Of a DNA stretch of 64,000 nt, positions 63,945 through 64,000 are shown piece by piece. Below the pieces are notes generated by a model, which did not search any database, had not been told where the DNA came from, and saw only the letters and a list, made by a program, of their open reading frames with translations. The DNA lies in the NCBI RefSeq assembly GCF_000378045.1, contig NZ_KB899101.1, positions 31,773-95,772 on the forward strand, read 5' to 3'. The position numbers and the translations under genes were made by a program. Position 1 is the first letter of the stretch; every line of letters begins with the position of its first letter. The DNA is from Marinobacterium rhizophilum DSM 18822 (GTDB taxonomy: Bacteria > Pseudomonadota > Gammaproteobacteria > Pseudomonadales > Balneatricaceae).

Positions 63945-64000
63945 CGCGATGCTCAAGTTGCTGAAGGGCGCGGCCATTTTTCGCCGCTGAAGGGAGCGCT

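Overview
The window is dense, high-GC gammaproteobacterial chromosome, most like a marine Oceanospirillales/Pseudomonas-type organism. Markers for this are rsxABCDGE-nth, an argD-argF pair, MotY (sodium-driven flagellar motor), a class II DAHP synthase, MetR, Hmp, nrdAB with a YfaE-like ferredoxin, and a 'replication protein P'/DnaT-like pair. No rRNA, tRNA, CRISPR array, prophage or transposase was recognised. Most of it is ordinary chromosomal housekeeping with several accessory islands.

Layout: 0-2.4 kb, a long-form thymidine phosphorylase coupled to a PRPP-synthetase-like gene (cut by the edge), then a structured leader and a CBS-domain gene. 2.5-4.3 kb, DnaT-like and lambda-P-like replication proteins. 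4.4-9.3 kb, a DUF3549 protein, a Kef-type antiporter, and a YqcC/DAHP synthase pair. 9.5-18.4 kb, MetR, arginine genes (argF, argD, argG), glutaredoxin, peroxiredoxin, RNase T and MotY. 18.5-24 kb, a Lap-type type I secretion operon with an embedded LuxR-type regulator. 24-32.7 kb, a complete mevalonate pathway operon running into DNA polymerase II. 32.7-36 kb, purine salvage. 36-45 kb, flavohemoglobin, a diguanylate cyclase, a TetR regulator, transporters, and an ECF sigma/anti-sigma pair. 45.3-47.8 kb, a second copy of the structured leader followed by a surface lipoprotein and its Slam outer-membrane translocator. 48-52.7 kb, class Ia ribonucleotide reductase with NrdR boxes, its ferredoxin, and a decaying tandem array of the ferredoxin 3' end. 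53-56.6 kb, a cysteine-synthase-like enzyme and a Tat-exported PhoX-type phosphatase. 56.7-64 kb, nth and the Rnf/Rsx electron transport complex, whose RsxC carries an unusually long repetitive tail.

The most striking observation is a pair of about 210-nt leader elements (1750-1966 and 45345-45552), some 43.6 kb apart. They share four hairpins in the same order, conserved loops with diverged but still pairing stems, and a nine-codon upstream ORF of identical length ending in Cys-Phe-Met-Tyr-stop. The upstream ORF's Shine-Dalgarno sequence lies in the 3' arm of hairpin 3 and its stop codon in the 5' arm of hairpin 4. One copy precedes a CBS-domain gene, the other a surface lipoprotein/Slam operon. 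I do not recognise it as a known riboswitch or attenuator class; it looks like a candidate undescribed cis-regulatory RNA with a leader peptide.

The second notable feature is the mevalonate route to isopentenyl diphosphate, since most gammaproteobacteria use the DXP pathway. All identifications are by reading motifs and family resemblance; no database search was run.
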